From an uncultured Porphyromonadaceae bacterium (GTDB lineage: Bacteria; Bacteroidota; Bacteroidia; Bacteroidales; Muribaculaceae): a stretch of DNA of 6,397 bases. Within the stretch, counting starts at the first letter, position 1, and each line of letters begins with the position of its first letter. Below, piece after piece: positions 4,561-6,397 of this stretch. A program made the translations under genes and the position numbers. The DNA lies in NCBI GenBank assembly GCA_905193995.1, contig CAJJQT010000117.1, positions 1 to 6,397 of the forward strand, written 5' to 3'. The notes below the pieces were generated by a model, which searched no databases, was not told the DNA's origin, and saw only the letters and a program-made list of their open reading frames with translations.

Positions 4561-6397
4561 ATGAAATTATCAAGCATTCTGACAATGACCGCATCCGCCA
4601 TGCTGCTGTCGGCCTCGGCCGCTACGGCCGCTGACGCCGAGGCTCCCGTCATCGGGCGTCCCGACTATAAGTCGCAGACGGGCATCTTCGACATTGACGC
4701 CCTCGAGGCCCTCGGCCGCGTGTCGTCGCCGCAGGTTTCGCCCGACGGCAAGCTCGTCCTCTACTCCGTTTCGTACGAAAGCGTACCGCAGAACAAATCC
4801 AACGCCGAGCTGTGGCTGATGAATACCGACGGCACCGAACAGCGCCGCATCACCGACACGCCCAAAAGCGAAAGCGGGGCAGCATGGATCGAAAACGGAC
4901 GCCGCATTGCATTCGTCTACGAAGGCGAGGAACAGACACCCCAGGTTTGGGTCATGAACCCCGACGGCTCTGACCGTCGCCAGATCTCGCACCTCGAAGG
5001 TGGCGTGGCAGGCTTCCTGTTCTCGCCCGACGGCTCGAAGATCGTGATGATCGGCAACGTCAAGTACAGCCGCACGGCCGCCGACATATATCCCGACCTG
5101 CCCCAGGCCACGGGCCGCGTCATCGACGACCTCATGTACAAGCACTGGGACGAGTGGGTCACCGAGATACCCCCCCCCTTCGTCGGCTCGTTCGACGGCT
5201 CGGCCGTCACCGACATTCGCGACATCATGGCCGACGAGCCCTACGAATCACCCATGAAGCCCTTCGGCGGCATTGAGTCCTTCGCCTGGACACCCGACGG
5301 CTCGGGCCTCGTCTACACCTCGCGCAAGAAGACGGGCCTCGAATACGCCGTGTCGACCAACTCCGACCTCTACCTCTACACCTTCGCCGACGGCTCGACC
5401 CGCAATCTCACCGAGGGAATGATGGGCTACGACACCTGCCCCGCATTCTCGCCCGACGGACGCTACATGGCATGGCTGAGTATGGAGCGCGACGGCTACG
5501 AGGCCGACAAGAACCGCCTCTTCATCCTCGACATGACCACCGGCCAGAAGCGCGACCTCACCGCCGACTGGGACTACACCATCGAGGAATTCGCCTGGAA
5601 TCCATCTGGCAAGACCATCTGGTTCATCGCCTACCACCAGGGTGTCGCTCCCGTATTTGAGATCGACGTCAACACCTGCCGTGTGACCACCGTGGCCGAG
5701 GAGATCGCCGACTTCACCTCGCTCGCACCCGTCGACGAACGCCGCCTCGTCACCATGAACCACTCGATGCTGCGGCCCAACGAGGTTTTCCTCGTCACCA
5801 AGCCCAAGAAGAAGGGCGCAGCCGAAATCACACGTCTTACCGACGTCAACGGCCACATCTTCGGGCAGCTCACCATGCCGACCGTGGAGAAGCACTTGGT
5901 GACCACCACCGACGGCAAGCAGATGCTCACCTGGGTCGTGCTGCCGCCGAAGTTCGACGCCTCGCAGAAGTATCCCTCGATCTTCTACTGCCAGGGCGGC
6001 CCGCAGTCATCCGTCAGCCAGGCCTGGAGCTACCGCTGGAACTTCGCCCTGATGGCCTCGAACGGCTATGTGGTCATCCTGCCCAACCGCCGCGGCGTCC
6101 CCGGCTTCGGCACCGAGTGGGAGGAGCAGATCTCAAAGGACTATCCCGGCCAGAACATGCGCGACTACCTCAGCGCGGCCGACTACATGCTCTCCAAGCC
6201 CTACATTGATCCCAAGCGCATGGGCGCAACCGGCGCCAGCTACGGCGGCTTCTCCGTCTACTGGCTCGCCGGCAACCATCAGGGCCGCTTCGCCGCCCTG
6301 CTCGCCCACGCCGGCCTCTTCGCCCAACAGGTCGATGACCTCTTGGTTGATGAGCGTGGAGTCGATATCCATAACGATGAGGCGTGCGGTCATGGCG
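4561..6397 (+). CDS. Secreted S9 family peptidase, 3' end lost to a chimeric join
   Basis: This is an exported serine peptidase of the prolyl oligopeptidase family (S9, acylaminoacyl/dipeptidyl peptidase-like), probably periplasmic and acting on peptides. Residues 1-24 form a signal peptide (MKLSSIL, hydrophobic core, ATA-A cleavage). A beta-propeller follows, with repeated blade motifs VSPDGK (59), FSPDGS (154), WTPDGS (243), FSPDGR (296) and WNPSGK (346). The alpha/beta-hydrolase domain starts near 440 and contains GFGTEW and the nucleophile motif GASYGG, with catalytic Ser560. Homology continues to about LLAHAGLF (base 6321). After that the residues are only the antisense of a phosphatase gene, so the catalytic Asp and His and roughly 80-120 residues are missing. 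No stop occurs before the window end. A run of nine C (5170-5178) encodes Pro204-206. The gene lies 25 bases after yigZ with no TAnnTTTG element between, so it may share the transcript. Confidence 0.9.
   Translation, partial: MKLSSILTMTASAMLLSASAATAADAEAPVIGRPDYKSQTGIFDIDALEALGRVSSPQVSPDGKLVLYSVSYESVPQNKSNAELWLMNTDGTEQRRITDTPKSESGAAWIENGRRIAFVYEGEEQTPQVWVMNPDGSDRRQISHLEGGVAGFLFSPDGSKIVMIGNVKYSRTAADIYPDLPQATGRVIDDLMYKHWDEWVTEIPPPFVGSFDGSAVTDIRDIMADEPYESPMKPFGGIESFAWTPDGSGLVYTSRKKTGLEYAVSTNSDLYLYTFADGSTRNLTEGMMGYDTCPAFSPDGRYMAWLSMERDGYEADKNRLFILDMTTGQKRDLTADWDYTIEEFAWNPSGKTIWFIAYHQGVAPVFEIDVNTCRVTTVAEEIADFTSLAPVDERRLVTMNHSMLRPNEVFLVTKPKKKGAAEITRLTDVNGHIFGQLTMPTVEKHLVTTTDGKQMLTWVVLPPKFDASQKYPSIFYCQGGPQSSVSQAWSYRWNFALMASNGYVVILPNRRGVPGFGTEWEEQISKDYPGQNMRDYLSAADYMLSKPYIDPKRMGATGASYGGFSVYWLAGNHQGRFAALLAHAGLFAQQVDDLLVDERGVDIHNDEACGHG
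5170..5178 (+). repeat. Nine-cytosine homopolymer inside the S9 peptidase gene
   Basis: Nine consecutive C bases encode Pro204-Pro206 in TEIPPPFVG, a site where relatives, as I recall them, tend to have Pro-His-Pro. The reading frame is intact on both sides, so the length as written is the functional one. Gain or loss of one base would truncate the protein before its catalytic domain. Confidence 0.9.
6301..6393 (-). pseudogene. serB: N-terminal fragment of a SerB-type phosphoserine phosphatase
   Basis: On the minus strand, ATG at 6393 opens TARLIVMDIDSTLINQEVID, followed by LLGEEAGVGEQ. This is the start of a HAD-superfamily phosphoserine phosphatase, which makes serine from phosphoserine. 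The DxDST motif with its nucleophile aspartate lies at 6369-6355. After GVGEQ (about 6298) the expected SerB continuation, roughly VAxIT..AMxGELDF, is absent and the frame is merely the reverse of the S9 gene. The fragment therefore covers only about 30 residues. It points into the S9 gene, so the two cannot both be complete here. The wording resembles actinobacterial SerB more than Bacteroidales SerB (tentative). Most likely it is a foreign end joined during assembly; a real recombination is the alternative. The true start may lie beyond the window. Confidence 0.7.

Noticed and set aside
4570..5145. Minus-strand frame of 191 residues opposite the S9 N-terminus
   Set aside because: The plus strand shows a signal peptide and propeller motifs; the antisense product resembles no family.
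5248..5895. Minus-strand frame of 215 residues opposite the S9 peptidase
   Set aside because: It is a low-complexity Gly/Val/Glu-rich antisense shadow of a clear S9 coding sequence.
6133..6300. Continuation of the minus-strand SerB frame to 6133
   Set aside because: Beyond about 6298 the residues no longer fit SerB, while the plus strand carries the S9 catalytic-serine region. Only the first ~30 codons are SerB.

Overview
The window looks like a piece of a Bacteroidales genome, probably Muribaculaceae or a near relative (inference). The reasons are a DUF4492 protein directly ahead of cydA, a Bacteroidetes-type CydB, a long secreted S9 peptidase, and two promoters that match the Bacteroidetes -33 TTTG / -7 TAnnTTTG pattern rather than the E. 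coli one. Nothing certainly novel in function was found. The two most unusual points are a DNA-binding gene with no ordinary start codon and a chimeric right-hand end.

Layout, all genes on the + strand. Bases 1-248 are strongly A/T-rich and hold a promoter and a cluster of TTTACAA-like repeats, but no gene visible on either strand. Bases 249-830 encode an XRE-like helix-turn-helix protein. Its DNA-binding domain reads perfectly in frame, but no in-frame ATG, GTG or TTG lies ahead of it. The first in-frame ATG (477) would remove the whole domain. A 112-base gap then carries the promoter of a compact operon: DUF4492 small membrane protein (943), cydA (1206), cydB (2786), a YigZ/IMPACT-family gene (3936) and a secreted S9 peptidase (4561). 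Gaps of 38, 14, 10 and 25 bases, with no visible terminator, suggest co-transcription at least through yigZ.

Function. CydA and CydB form the cytochrome bd quinol oxidase, a high-affinity terminal oxidase that lets gut Bacteroidales remove traces of oxygen. The DUF4492 protein has one membrane segment and probably serves that complex as an accessory or assembly factor. YigZ-family proteins are linked to translation but poorly understood. The S9 peptidase is exported, presumably to the periplasm, and cuts peptides. These last two have no known tie to bd oxidase.

Right-hand end. The S9 frame is sound through the catalytic-serine motif. From about base 6322 to the end, however, the sense is on the minus strand: it encodes the N-terminus of a SerB-type phosphoserine phosphatase with its DxDST motif. 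Two unrelated genes meet at a stretch of about 20 bases that reads acceptably as both. This is most simply a chimeric assembly join at a contig end, and the last ~80 bases should not be trusted as part of this locus.
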